A DNA stretch of 55,853 bases from Thomasclavelia cocleata (GCF_900102365.1 NZ_FOIN01000007.1:41329-97181); one strand, 5' to 3'; counted from the first letter of the stretch, positions 36,253 through 46,879 are shown. Program-made: numbers and translations. Notes: generated by a model from the sequence alone, not told the origin.

Positions 36253-36275
36253 TATAATTAGATAGGGTGATAAAA

Positions 36276-37157
36276 ATGTATTTAGTATTTGATATTGGTG
36301 GTACAGTAATAAAATATGGTTATTTAAATGAACAAGGGGAAATTATAGATAAAGATGAATTTATTTCTGAATTAACTGATTTAGATATATTTATTGATAC
36401 TTTAAGTAAAATATATTTTGAAAGTAAATATGAAATTAAAGGGATAGCTTTATCATGTCCTGGGGTTATAAACACTAAAACAGGAGTGATTAAAACGATT
36501 GTGGCTTATCCTTATTTAGAAGGAATATGTTTAACAAAGATGCTATCAAAAGCATGTAATGGTATAAAGGTCACAATTGAAAATGATGCTAAGTGTGCAG
36601 GGTTAGCAGAGATGTGGTGTGGTAATGGTGTAAATTATAAAGATGCAGTAGTAATTGTACTGGGTACTGGAATCGGGGGAGTGGTAATTAAAGATAAAAA
36701 GATTCATCATGGTGCTAATTTATTTGCAGGGGAAATTAGTAATGTTATAGTTGATTATGGTGAAAGTCAATGTAAAATTGTAACTTGGTCAGATATAGCA
36801 TCAACTAAAGCACTTTGTAAACGGGTAGCAAGAGTTTTAGGAATAGATAATATAAATGGAAGAGAAATATTTGAACTGGTAAAGCAAAAAGACAAAAAAG
36901 TAACTCAGGTATTATCATCTTTTTGTTTTGATATTGCAATTCAATTATATAATCTGCAGTATATGTATGATCCTGAAATTATTTGTATTGGTGGTGGAAT
37001 ATCGAGGCAAGAGATTTTAATTGACATGATTAATGATGCAGTAATGTCAATTTATAATCAGACTAGTCAGTTATTAATACCAAAGGTCATGGGTTGTAAA
37101 CATTATAATGAGGCAAATTTGATAGGGGCTCTGTATCATCATATAATGGCAAAATAA
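36276..37157 (+). CDS. ROK family sugar kinase
   Basis: The protein has 293 residues from the ATG at 36276; GTG at 36267 falls inside the AGGGTGAT ribosome binding site and is rejected. Landmarks are the phosphate-binding VFDIGGTVIKYG, IENDAKCAGLAEMWCGNG with the catalytic Asp, VIVLGTGIGGVVI and ICIGGGIS. The zinc-binding CxCGxxGCxE motif of glucokinase-type ROK proteins is absent (CKIVTWSDIAS stands there), as in BglK-like beta-glucoside kinases. It has no helix-turn-helix, so it is a kinase rather than a repressor. The sugar is not decided by sequence. Confidence 0.88.
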   Translation: MYLVFDIGGTVIKYGYLNEQGEIIDKDEFISELTDLDIFIDTLSKIYFESKYEIKGIALSCPGVINTKTGVIKTIVAYPYLEGICLTKMLSKACNGIKVTIENDAKCAGLAEMWCGNGVNYKDAVVIVLGTGIGGVVIKDKKIHHGANLFAGEISNVIVDYGESQCKIVTWSDIASTKALCKRVARVLGIDNINGREIFELVKQKDKKVTQVLSSFCFDIAIQLYNLQYMYDPEIICIGGGISRQEILIDMINDAVMSIYNQTSQLLIPKVMGCKHYNEANLIGALYHHIMAK

Positions 37158-37278
37158 TTTAAATTTTTATAATAAAAAAGTATCATATTGGTCTTAATAA
37201 TGGTATAGTATAAAAGGTAATTAATTATGTATATACCACTTTGATTATAGATTAAGCATGGTTTTAGGGGGATGACAT

Positions 37279-38040
37279 ATGAGTAGAATATGTAAAGTAA
37301 AAGATATCTTAATTGGTGAAGGGATTCCAAAAGTATGTGTACCAGTGATAAGTGATAATCATCAAGCGATTATTACGGATCTAATTAGATTGAAAGATCT
37401 TGAAATAGATTTAATTGAACTTAGAATTGATTATTTTAAGGATTTATTAAATCATCAAAAATTAAATGAGTTATTTAAAATGATAGCTTCTTTAGAAATA
37501 AAACAGGCTCTTATTTTAACTTATCGAAGTGTTAAAGAAGGTGGCTTAGGAAATCTAAGTTATGAAGAATACATTAATTTATATTCCTTAGCTTTAGAAA
37601 GTGGAGCATTTGATATATATGATGTTGAATTATCAAGTGGGACAAATACTATTATTACGTTGAATAATATGATTCACGAATCAAATTGCAAAGTTATTAT
37701 GTCTAACCATGATTTTACTAGAACGCCAAGTTTAGATACTATGTTAGAGAAAATTAAACAAATGGATTCATTAGAAGCAGATATTATTAAATTGGCAGTT
37801 ATGCCAGAAGATTACAAAGATGTTTTATTAGTTTTAGAGATGACTTTACGAGCTAATGAAATACATGATAAGCCAATTGTGACAATGTCTATGTCAAATC
37901 TAGGAACTGCAACAAGAATTTTAGGTGAACAGTTTGGTTCTGCAATTACTTTTGGAAAAGATCATGATGCTTCTGCGTTAGGACAAATTGATGTTCGTTC
38001 ATTAAATATGATGTTAAAAATCATTCATGAAAATAATTAG
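37279..38040 (+). CDS. aroD: Type I 3-dehydroquinate dehydratase
   Basis: The protein has 253 residues. The Schiff-base lysine is K171 (DIIKLAV) and the catalytic histidine is H144 (MSNHDFTRTP); LILTYRSVKEGG and PIVTMSMSNLGTATRILGEQFGSAITFG are also typical. It dehydrates 3-dehydroquinate to 3-dehydroshikimate in the shikimate pathway. No other shikimate genes are near, and it stands alone with its own terminator. GGGGGATGAC precedes the ATG. Confidence 0.95.
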   Translation: MSRICKVKDILIGEGIPKVCVPVISDNHQAIITDLIRLKDLEIDLIELRIDYFKDLLNHQKLNELFKMIASLEIKQALILTYRSVKEGGLGNLSYEEYINLYSLALESGAFDIYDVELSSGTNTIITLNNMIHESNCKVIMSNHDFTRTPSLDTMLEKIKQMDSLEADIIKLAVMPEDYKDVLLVLEMTLRANEIHDKPIVTMSMSNLGTATRILGEQFGSAITFGKDHDASALGQIDVRSLNMMLKIIHENN

Positions 38041-38060
38041 GACTTTTAGTCCTTTTTTTA
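38039..38060 (+). terminator. Terminator of aroD
   Basis: AGGACT (38039-38044) pairs with AGTCCT (38048-38053) around TTT, followed by T6; the stem starts inside the stop codon. Confidence 0.85.
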
Positions 38061-38102
38061 CACTTTTTTTTAAGTATTTCATAATATAAATTAGGTGATT
38101 AA

Positions 38103-38480
38103 ATGTTAATAAATCAAAATGAATTAGAAAAGTTGTGTAAATATTTATATCCTAAATTATTTGATTATAAAGATATTGTTTTAAATAATTTAGAGATTAA
38201 AATTGATAATTATATTCATATTAAAGCGAATTTGAATTACTATAATATTGATACTAAATTAAAAGCAATTGCTAGAATAAGAGTAGAAAATGAAATTATT
38301 ATTGATATTAAAGGAGTAATTAAATATGGAATTATTAATTTAGATTTAAATAAGGTATTGAAGGAAACTGTTAAAGATATCCCTTATTTAGTAATTAATG
38401 ATGAAAGTATTATTATTGATAATGAATATATCAAAGATATAAAATTAAAAGATGAATATGTAAGTATAGAACTAAAATAA
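38103..38480 (+). CDS. Hypothetical protein, 125 residues
   Basis: The protein is soluble, rich in Ile/Asn/Lys/Asp and strand-forming in pattern (IEIKIDNYIHIKANLNYYNID..., IIIDIKGVIKYGIINLDLN). No motif, signal peptide or membrane segment is seen and I do not recognise the family. TTAGGTGATT precedes the ATG at 5 bases. Its 3' end runs into the left copy of the direct repeat that flanks the decayed element. Confidence 0.65.
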   Translation: MLINQNELEKLCKYLYPKLFDYKDIVLNNLEIKIDNYIHIKANLNYYNIDTKLKAIARIRVENEIIIDIKGVIKYGIINLDLNKVLKETVKDIPYLVINDESIIIDNEYIKDIKLKDEYVSIELK

Positions 38481-38502
38481 TCTTTCGATTAATCTAGTTC
38501 TA
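38467..38502 (+). terminator. Imperfect hairpin after the 38103 gene
   Basis: A 16-base arm (38467-38482) pairs with 38487-38502 with two mismatches around TTTC; TAGAACTA/TAGTTCTA at the base is perfect. The right arm belongs to the direct repeat described separately, so this hairpin may be a by-product of the integration. Confidence 0.45.
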
Positions 38503-38504
38503 TT
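38477..38504. repeat. Left copy of 28-bp direct repeat (candidate attL)
   Basis: These 28 bases match 40878-40905 with two mismatches, and TGATAAATT follows in both copies after a short gap. The right copy is the 3' end of asnB. An integrase remnant begins 60 bases away. This is what integration into the end of asnB would leave. Confidence 0.6.
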
Positions 38505-38564
38505 AATTATTATTTGATAAATTGCTTAAAAACTTTGTCTTAGAGCCAAATTAGTTAAGAGTTT

Positions 38565-38775
38565 TTATATCATTGTTTGTTTTCGCCGCTTTTTCGACGT
38601 TTTTAAACTGAAAATATCATTAACGATACTATTTTTATGATCGTTATTAATATGTGTGTAAACGTCCATAGTAGTTTTAAAACTGCTATGTCTTAATAAA
38701 TCTTGTGTGGTTTACATTATTAGTAAATAATGTTGTTGCATATATATGCTAAAGTCATGTAATTTGCTTACTCAT
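38565..38775 (-). pseudogene. Tyrosine recombinase (phage-type integrase) C-terminal remnant
   Basis: On the minus strand the frame reads KLHDFSIYMQQHYLLIM, then TAA, then TTQDLLRHSSFKTTMDVYTHINNDHKNSIVNDIF and a basic end. This is the C-terminal catalytic part of phage or transposon integrases: the QxLLGHSS-type helix and the catalytic Tyr of DVYTH are kept, while the HxxR box is decayed (HDFS) and a stop interrupts the frame. The N-terminal part is gone. It sits next to the left direct repeat, where an integrase normally lies. Confidence 0.8.
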
Positions 38776-38803
38776 TTATATTGAAGATTTTTGAAATAAC
38801 ATT

Positions 38804-39178
38804 GGCGGATTATGCTTTTCTAATTTCTATATTGATAATATGTTGGAAATAGATTTTTCTGTTGAGGTGATGCTGTCCTATACAGGAGAGTATATTGAAC
38901 ATATAATCCAATCGTTTTAGCAAGATCCTAAAGCTATCATGAAATCTGGTTTTGGGATAGAAGTAAATGCAAAGGGAAAGTTTCTTCTCAAGTTTTGGAA
39001 TTAGAGATTTTACATGGTATTGATAAAAATGGGCTTTATGATTTCATTCATAGAGAAAATCCTTTAGAATTTTCAGATGATGAATTTGAATATAGTAAAA
39101 AACAATGGGAGAAGTAGAGGTTGATAATGAAGTGTTTGTTTCTTCAATTGTTGAAGGGGTTTGGATGCTAGAATAAAA
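38804..39178 (+). pseudogene. Unidentified broken coding stretch
   Basis: Open stretches in shifting frames with stops look like decayed protein: CFSNFYIDNMLEIDFSVEVM... up to a TAG at 38918, then QDPKAIMKSGFGIEVNAKGKF, then after a frameshift GLYDFIHRENPLEFSDDEFEY up to TAG, then EVFVSSIVEGVWMLE. I do not recognise the family. Codon use is normal for this genome, so it was once translated. Confidence 0.5.
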
Positions 39179-39388
39179 GCCCTTAGAGGAATACAATTTA
39201 GAATATGGGTAATTTTGATTTTGAAAGAATATATGAAAAAAGGTTTCGTATTAGATGATGATCGATTTAAGAATCTTAGATGTGGAATCTATTTTGATGA
39301 ATTATTGATTCGTATCTGTGATATTTGTTTTTCTGAAAAAGTATTGGAAATATATGCAATCAGCATTGATTACGACCTAAAATCTTGA
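39161..39388 (+). pseudogene. RhuM-family protein fragment
   Basis: The frame reads RIKALRGIQFRIWVILILKEYMKKGFVLDDDRF, then YFDELLIRICDICFSEKVLEIYAISIDYDLKS and a stop. This matches the middle of RhuM family proteins, found in genomic islands and named after a Salmonella island gene, whose usual text is RGxQFRIWAT...LKEY...KGFxxDDxRLK...YFDELLxRIRDIRxSEK. The N-terminal Bro-N-like part and the C-terminus are missing, and an internal deletion falls after CFSEK. No start codon with a ribosome binding site is present. Confidence 0.7.
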
Positions 39389-39519
39389 TATAGAATCAAC
39401 CACTAATTTAAAAAAAGAAGAAAAAGAGTATATATTGATTGTAATTTTATTTCATGGTTATGTTGTTGTTTTATGTAGGAGGAAAATCATTATATATTTA
39501 AGTTACAAGGGAATCATAT

Positions 39520-39562
39520 TGATATATTGACATATATCAGTTGATGTAGTACACTGTATTAC
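39520..39562 (+). promoter_or_regulatory. Promoter and operator of the RelBE-type pair
   Basis: TTGACA (39527-39532) and TACACT (39550-39555) are 17 bases apart. TGATATAT (39520-39527) and ATATATCA (39532-39539) form a perfect inverted repeat on the -35, and a second near-palindrome (39545-39562) covers the -10. This is the pattern expected for autoregulation by the antitoxin. Confidence 0.6.
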
Positions 39563-39579
39563 GAAAGGGAGTAGGCTAT

Positions 39580-39798
39580 ATGAGTTTCTCAATTAGATTG
39601 AATGAAGAAGAAGAAAAATTATTTAGAAGTTATGCGAGGTTTCATGGATGTTCTTTGGGTGAAGCTTTAAAAAAAGCTTTACTTGAAAAAATCGAAGATG
39701 AATATGATGTCGCATTAGCAGAACAAGCACATAAAGAATATTTAAATGATTCAACTACCTATTCTATGGATGAGGTAAAAAAGGAATTAGGATTATGA
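39580..39798 (+). CDS. relB: RelB-family antitoxin
   Basis: The protein has 72 residues. The N-terminus SFSIRLNEEEEKLFRSYARFHGCSLGEALKKALLEKIED is a ribbon-helix-helix domain for operator binding. The acidic C-terminal tail (YSMDEVKKELGL) is the toxin-neutralising part. AGGGAG precedes the ATG. Its stop overlaps the toxin start by 4 bases. Confidence 0.88.
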   Translation: MSFSIRLNEEEEKLFRSYARFHGCSLGEALKKALLEKIEDEYDVALAEQAHKEYLNDSTTYSMDEVKKELGL

Positions 39799-40049
39799 GA
39801 TATAATGTTGTTTTTTCTAAAACTGCATTAAAACAGCTCAAGAAAATGGATAACTACACAAAGTTAATGCTAGTAAATTGGATTGAAAAAAATCTAGGTA
39901 AACGTATTTATGGGAAAGCATTAAAAGGTAATTTAAAAAATCAATGGAGATATAGAGTGGGAGATTATCGTATTTTATGCAATATAGAAGATGATAAGCT
40001 TATTATACTTGTTATTAATGTTGGTCATAGAAGAGAAATCTATAAATAG
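39795..40049 (+). CDS. relE: RelE/ParE-family toxin
   Basis: The protein has 84 residues. It opens with YNVVFSKTALKQLKKMD and carries the core WRYRVGDYRILCNIEDDKLIILVINVGHRREIY, with the conserved arginines and the final HR(R)EIY of RelE-type mRNA interferases. RelE toxins cut mRNA in the ribosomal A site; ParE relatives poison gyrase, and the two are not easily separated at this length. RelE is favoured by the C-terminal motif. It appears intact. Confidence 0.87.
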   Translation: MRYNVVFSKTALKQLKKMDNYTKLMLVNWIEKNLGKRIYGKALKGNLKNQWRYRVGDYRILCNIEDDKLIILVINVGHRREIYK

Positions 40050-40889
40050 GTTTCTTTTTCTTTTGCAAATATTTAGGCTGTGCCTTTTATTATGCTTTAT
40101 AGAAACAACGTACATATAAAAAAGTACATACATAAAAAATACTTGATATCTATTGCCATACATTGATATAGCATGTGCAATATTATTATGTTTTGATGGA
40201 TCTAAAATTTACCTGGTTGATTTATTGTTTAGATTTTAATGATTACAGCTCCAATATTTTATTACAATTGCATAATTTGTTTTTAGAGCATTATGATTTG
40301 TTTTTATAGCTCGTTAATATGGTGTATATATGTTTCTTCATCCATTTTTAGTAGTATCCTTTTTAGATGTGTTTTAAAAATATTTCATAAACAACGATCT
40401 AATATAATTTAATAAACGTTTTAAACCCATATCGCTTAGTTTGATATTACAAGAGGACCTTATGATTGTATATTATTTAATGATAAAACACATGAGATAT
40501 ACAAATATATAAATGAAAAAAATTAGACTTGACTCGAACAATGAACGGAAAGGTAATCATAGATTTATATTAGTAATTATAGAAATAAGCTGATTCATTG
40601 TAATTATTTGAATTTAATCTCAATAAATAATTTTGATATAAATATTAAACAGTATCTTGCGATATTATTAAATATAATAATACGAGATTATATTAATAAA
40701 ATTTCGACTAAAATTGAAAAAGAAGATATTATTCCATTAAAAAAATAAATTTATTTATAATTCAAAAAATTTGATACATTTTCGATACTTTTTGAATATC
40801 AAAAGGCACATACTAACATATAACCCAGTATGTGCCTTTAAATCTTTAATATAGTGTGTAAATAAATATATAAATTTATAATTTTTCGA
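40050..40889. other. 840-bp gene-poor end of the decayed element
   Basis: No intact gene is seen. Two open stretches look like C-terminal remnants on the plus strand: one reading ITRGPYDCILFNDKTHEIYKY up to a stop near 40526, and one of about 60 codons without a start, ending IRDYINKISTKIEKEDIIPLKK and a TAA near 40748. Neither is recognised. A strong hairpin lies at 40802-40839. Confidence 0.5.
40802..40839 (-). terminator. Terminator downstream of asnB
   Basis: A perfect 13-bp stem (40802-40814 with 40827-40839) with a 12-base loop lies 50 bases after the asnB stop. Read on the minus strand the arm ends CCTTTTG. It can work in both directions. Confidence 0.75.
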
Positions 40890-40905
40890 TTATTCTAGTT
40901 CTATT
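40878..40905. repeat. Right copy of 28-bp direct repeat at the asnB 3' end (candidate attR)
   Basis: This copy overlaps the last codons of asnB (IELE and the TAA) and matches 38477-38504 with two mismatches. The left copy would encode IELD and a stop in the same frame, as expected if the element carried a replacement end for the gene. Confidence 0.6.
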
Positions 40906-42710
40906 TTTATATGATAAATTCTGCCCCACAAATATATTTGATAAATATAGGCTAATAGCTGTGGACCAGTCATTAATTGCCCAAACCATGGATATTTAAA
41001 AGATTCTCCCCCAGAATTTATTAAATCTAATAATTTTTCATAATTAAATAGTTTGAGTAAGATATTATCTTGATCTTTTAATGATTCTTTCAACAATTCT
41101 ACAATCAAATCACGATAGATTGGAGAATGAGTTTTTGGATATGGATTCTTTTTACGGTTATATATGTCAGACGGTAAAAAATCTTTAAAAGCATCACGTA
41201 ATAAGCCTTTTTCTATATCGTTGTGATACATATAATGCCAAGGAACATTATAGAGATAAGAAATTATTTCTTTATTAGCAAATGGCACTCTTAATTCTAT
41301 TGAGCTGCGCATTGTTTGACTATCACCACGGGTTAAAAGGGTTTGCATAAACCATTCTAGATTTAGATATATCATTTTTCTTTTATTTTCATCTTCAAAA
41401 GTACTGTCATGATAATCAATTTCATTTAGTGTTTGATGATACTTATCTAAAACATAGTTTTTAATATTTAATGCTTTTATATCATCAGAAAATAATTCCA
41501 TTCGTTTATCTAATTCACGCATCCATGGAAAGCCATCAATACTTGTTAATTCTTTACGATAAAACCAGGGATATCCTCCAAATATTTCATCAGCACATTC
41601 TCCAGAAAGAACAACTTTATGATTTTGAGAAATTTCTTTAGAAAATAACAGAAAACTTGAATCAATATCAGCCATTCCAGGAGCATCCCTAGCAATAAGT
41701 GATTCTTTTAGTGCCATAACTAGTTGTTTTTGAGATAGAGTGACAGTTTTATGGTTCGTGTTATAACGTAAACGCATTTCTTCTATATAATGGTCATCTC
41801 TAGTTGTTTGATATTCATAAGGTTGAAAATATTTTTCTTGATCTTGATAATCAACACTATAAGTTGCGAGTTTTGAAACATATTGACTAGCAACACCAGT
41901 AATAATACTTGAATCCAGTCCACCTGATAACATACAAGAAATAGGAACATCACTTAATAACTGCTGTTTAATACTATTATTTACAAGACATCTAACATCA
42001 TATACAGTTTCTTCATAAGTACGTTTATGGTTATATCGTTCTAGAGCCCAATAACGATTTATTTCTTTGAAGCCATTATATGCATTCATGTAATGAGCAG
42101 GTCGTAAACTATATATGTCTTTATAAATTGTTCTACCAGGAGATATACTAGGACCTAATCCTAAAAGTTCTTTTATGCCAGTTTCATCAATTATACAACA
42201 TTGTAAATACATAAGAATACATTTTATTTCACTACTAAAGATAAAAAGATCTTCTTTTTGGTAATAGAATAAAGGTTTTACACCTAATTGATCTCTTGCA
42301 GCAAATATTTTTCCTTGATAAGCAATAACAAAAGAGAAAATACCATCAAATAAATTTAAACATCTAGTTCCATATGCTACAAAACTAGCAACAACTACCT
42401 CGGTATCGCTTTGACTTTTAAAATGAAATCCTTCATTAATTAACTGTTCTTTAATGCTATCCATATTGTAGATTTCACCATTGTAAACAATAGAATATTC
42501 AACATCGTTATAAGTATATTTAAAAGGTTGTCTTCCACCATCTATATCAATAACTGATAAACGGCAATGCCCCAATAAAACATGCTTATCATGCGAAATA
42601 TTATAATCATCTGGACCACGATATTTTAGTAAGGATAACATTTTATTGAATGTAGAAATTTCTTTGGTTAAATCATCATTATGGTTATACATACATAAAA
42701 AACCACACAT
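40890..42710 (-). CDS. asnB: Asparagine synthase (glutamine-hydrolysing)
   Basis: The protein has 606 residues from the ATG at 42710. This start is required because the next codon gives Cys2, the catalytic nucleophile (MCGFLCMYNH); an ATG 9 bases upstream would bury it. The glutaminase domain has RYRGPDD-type, GHCRLSVID and YNGEIYN motifs. The synthetase domain has SCMLSGGLDSSII, the ATP pyrophosphatase loop, and LSGECADEIFGGYPW. It makes asparagine from aspartate, glutamine and ATP. GGGGTGAT precedes the ATG. The 3' end carries the candidate attachment sequence. Confidence 0.95.
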   Translation of the reverse strand: MCGFLCMYNHNDDLTKEISTFNKMLSLLKYRGPDDYNISHDKHVLLGHCRLSVIDIDGGRQPFKYTYNDVEYSIVYNGEIYNMDSIKEQLINEGFHFKSQSDTEVVVASFVAYGTRCLNLFDGIFSFVIAYQGKIFAARDQLGVKPLFYYQKEDLFIFSSEIKCILMYLQCCIIDETGIKELLGLGPSISPGRTIYKDIYSLRPAHYMNAYNGFKEINRYWALERYNHKRTYEETVYDVRCLVNNSIKQQLLSDVPISCMLSGGLDSSIITGVASQYVSKLATYSVDYQDQEKYFQPYEYQTTRDDHYIEEMRLRYNTNHKTVTLSQKQLVMALKESLIARDAPGMADIDSSFLLFSKEISQNHKVVLSGECADEIFGGYPWFYRKELTSIDGFPWMRELDKRMELFSDDIKALNIKNYVLDKYHQTLNEIDYHDSTFEDENKRKMIYLNLEWFMQTLLTRGDSQTMRSSIELRVPFANKEIISYLYNVPWHYMYHNDIEKGLLRDAFKDFLPSDIYNRKKNPYPKTHSPIYRDLIVELLKESLKDQDNILLKLFNYEKLLDLINSGGESFKYPWFGQLMTGPQLLAYIYQIYLWGRIYHIKIELE

Positions 42711-42777
42711 TATTATCACCCCATTTAATTATATGAGATGTTTAAATATATATACCAATAACATCATAATAAGATGG

Positions 42778-42814
42778 CGTGAAAATTCACGGATAATGTG
42801 ATAAGTAATAGAAT
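42778..42814 (+). promoter_or_regulatory. Promoter and palindromic operator of the alpha-glucoside PTS operon
   Basis: TTCACG (42786-42791) and TAGAAT (42809-42814) are 17 bases apart. CGTGAA (42778-42783) and TTCACG (42786-42791) form a perfect inverted repeat covering the weak -35. It lies between divergent asnB and the PTS operon. The tandem RpiR regulators downstream are plausible binders. Confidence 0.5.
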
Positions 42815-42908
42815 TAATATCCTTGTCTCTAAGTCAGGTTAAACTATTGTGAAAAGGCTTTCAATATTTTATGATATGGTTGTCAAAAGAAAAGAGGGAG
42901 GAAAAAAT

Positions 42909-44468
42909 ATGTTACAGAAAATTCAACGTTTTGGTGGAGCAATGTTTACCCCAGTACTGTTATTTGCTTTTGCAGGAACAGTTATTGGTATAGGAACATT
43001 GTTTACAACTGAAGCAATTATGGGTGGTATAGCTAACCCTGATGGATTGTGGTATCAGATATGGAATGTTATTCTCCAAGGAGGATGGACAGTATTTAAT
43101 CAGTTACCATTGATCTTTGTGGTTGGATTACCGATAGGTCTTGCAAAAAAACAACAAGCAAGATGTTGTATGGAAGCGTTAGTACTTTATCTAACATTCC
43201 AATATTTCTTAAGTACGATCTTAAGTCAATGGGGAGGAACTTTCGGAGTTGACTTCACAGCAGAAACTGGAGGTACAAGTGGTCTAACAATGATTGCTAG
43301 TATTAAAACTCTGGATATGGGGATGATTGGAGCATTAATGATTTCATGTATCGTTGTATATTTACACAATAAATTCTTCGATACTGAGTTACCTGAATGG
43401 TTAGGAACATTCTCAGGTGCTTCATTTGTTGTTATTATTGGATTCTTTGTTTTAATTCCTGTTGCTTTTGCTTCAGCAATAATTTGGCCAGTCGTACAAG
43501 ATGGTATGAGAGCATTCCAGGGATTTATCTCTAATGCTGGATTATTGGGGGTTTGGGTATTTATTTTCATGGAACGTATCTTGATTCCATTTGGACTGCA
43601 TCACTTAATGTATTTCCCATTCTTTTATGATTCAGTAGTAATCAATGGTGGGGTAATGTCAGCTTGGGCAAACGCTTTACCAGACTTAGCTGCTTCAACT
43701 AAACCATTAAAAGAATTAGCACCATGGGCATGGCCACAACTTACTGGTTTATCAAAAATATTTGGATGTCCTGGGATCGCTCTTGCGTTTTATGCAACTG
43801 CAAAAGATAAAAAGAAAAAACAAATTGCTGGTTTATTAATACCAATTACTTTAACTGCTATTTTTTGTGGTGTTACTGAACCGATTGAATTTACATTCTT
43901 GTTTATTGCACCAGTACTATTTGTAGTACATGCCTTGTTAGCTGCTACTTTAGCTACTGTGGCTAATGCTTTAGGAGTTGTAGGATGTATGTCAGGTGGA
44001 TTAATTGAAATTTCAGCTCTTAATTTTATTCCGTTAATGGCTACACATTGGCCAACATATTTAACATTATTAGTAGTAGGTTTAGTATTTACAGGTATTT
44101 ATTTTGTAGTGTTTAGATTCTTGATTTTAAAATTTGATTTCAAGACACCTGGTCGTGAAGATGATGAAGAAGAAATTAAATTCCACACTAAAGCTGAATT
44201 TAGAGAAAAACAAGCTGGTGAAAAAATAGAAAAACAAAGTTTAGCAGCTGCTATTCTTGAAGGATTAGGTGGTAAAGATAATATTGTAGATGTTACTAAT
44301 TGTGCAACTCGTTTAAGAGTTAATGTAAAAGATGAAAAACTAGTTCAATCAGATAACTATTTTAAATCTATTGGTACGCATGGTTTAAAAGCTACTAAAA
44401 CAAATATTCAAGTAATTGTAGGACTAAAAGTACCAAGTGTAAGAGAAGATTTTGAAGCATTACTATAA
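42909..44468 (+). CDS. PTS alpha-glucoside-type transporter, EIICB component
   Basis: The protein has 519 residues from the ATG at 42909, 7 bases after GAGGGAGG; the longer reading from 42849 is rejected. The EIIC membrane domain (1 to about 410) has about ten helices and PFGLHHLMYFPFFYD, GVTEPIEFTFLFIAP, typical of the glucose/glucoside PTS family. The EIIB domain follows at the end, with phosphorylated C465 in DVTNCATRLRV. The next genes (GH4 phospho-alpha-glucosidase and EIIA) point to maltose or other alpha-glucosides, as in the AglA/MalB/GlvC systems. Confidence 0.92.
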   Translation: MLQKIQRFGGAMFTPVLLFAFAGTVIGIGTLFTTEAIMGGIANPDGLWYQIWNVILQGGWTVFNQLPLIFVVGLPIGLAKKQQARCCMEALVLYLTFQYFLSTILSQWGGTFGVDFTAETGGTSGLTMIASIKTLDMGMIGALMISCIVVYLHNKFFDTELPEWLGTFSGASFVVIIGFFVLIPVAFASAIIWPVVQDGMRAFQGFISNAGLLGVWVFIFMERILIPFGLHHLMYFPFFYDSVVINGGVMSAWANALPDLAASTKPLKELAPWAWPQLTGLSKIFGCPGIALAFYATAKDKKKKQIAGLLIPITLTAIFCGVTEPIEFTFLFIAPVLFVVHALLAATLATVANALGVVGCMSGGLIEISALNFIPLMATHWPTYLTLLVVGLVFTGIYFVVFRFLILKFDFKTPGREDDEEEIKFHTKAEFREKQAGEKIEKQSLAAAILEGLGGKDNIVDVTNCATRLRVNVKDEKLVQSDNYFKSIGTHGLKATKTNIQVIVGLKVPSVREDFEALL

Positions 44469-44493
44469 ATAAATGAAAAGGATGGTCTTGAAA

Positions 44494-46336
<1,843 letters not shown>

Positions 46337-46337
46337 T

Positions 46338-46826
46338 ATGATTAAATTATTTGGAAAGAAAAAACAAGCAAATAAGGTATTGTATTCGATGGCTAATGGA
46401 AAAAGTATTGCAATTGAAGAAGTACCAGATGAGGTTTTTTCAACAAAGATGATGGGTGATGGAATTGCTGTAATTCCTGATGAAGGAAAGATTTATGCAC
46501 CATGTGATGGTAAAATATCAATGGTTATGGATAATACTAAACATGCTGTAGGAATTGAAACTGATGATGGAGTTGAATTGTTGATTCATGTAGGTTTAGA
46601 TACAGTTGATTTGATGGGCGAGGGCTTTCAAACACATGTAGTTATTGGAGATAATGTGAAGGTTGGTCAATTATTAATTTCTTATGATAAGGATAGTATA
46701 AATGGTAATGGAATTAATGATATTACTATGATGGTAATAGTTGGGGATAATGGTCATGAATTCATTAAATTTAATGTAAATAAAAGTGTTCATATAATTG
46801 AATCTCCTTTAATTGAATATAAATAG
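46338..46826 (+). CDS. PTS glucose-family EIIA component
   Basis: The protein has 162 residues, a soluble EIIA of the Crr/glucose type. The phosphorylated histidine is H84 in LLIHVGLDTV, with H69 (KHAVGIET) as the helper histidine. FSTKMMGDGIAVIP and IYAPCDGKI are typical. It passes phosphate from HPr to the EIIB cysteine of the transporter encoded upstream. The ribosome binding site is poor and the gap to the GH4 gene is 1 base, so translation is coupled. Confidence 0.93.
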   Translation: MIKLFGKKKQANKVLYSMANGKSIAIEEVPDEVFSTKMMGDGIAVIPDEGKIYAPCDGKISMVMDNTKHAVGIETDDGVELLIHVGLDTVDLMGEGFQTHVVIGDNVKVGQLLISYDKDSINGNGINDITMMVIVGDNGHEFIKFNVNKSVHIIESPLIEYK

Positions 46827-46828
46827 GA

Positions 46829-46879
46829 AACTGTAACAAATTGGCTTTTAATGATAAAGTTAATTTGTTCAGTTTTTTA
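46829..46879 (+). terminator. Terminator of the PTS operon
   Basis: About 13 bases (46829-46842 with 46862-46874) pair with one bulged base, followed by TTTTTT. It begins 3 bases after the EIIA stop. Confidence 0.8.

Noticed and set aside
42711-42848. T-box or riboswitch in the asnB leader
   Set aside because: The gap to the divergent PTS operon is too short, and no T-box sequence or specifier stem is seen; only a short palindrome at a promoter.
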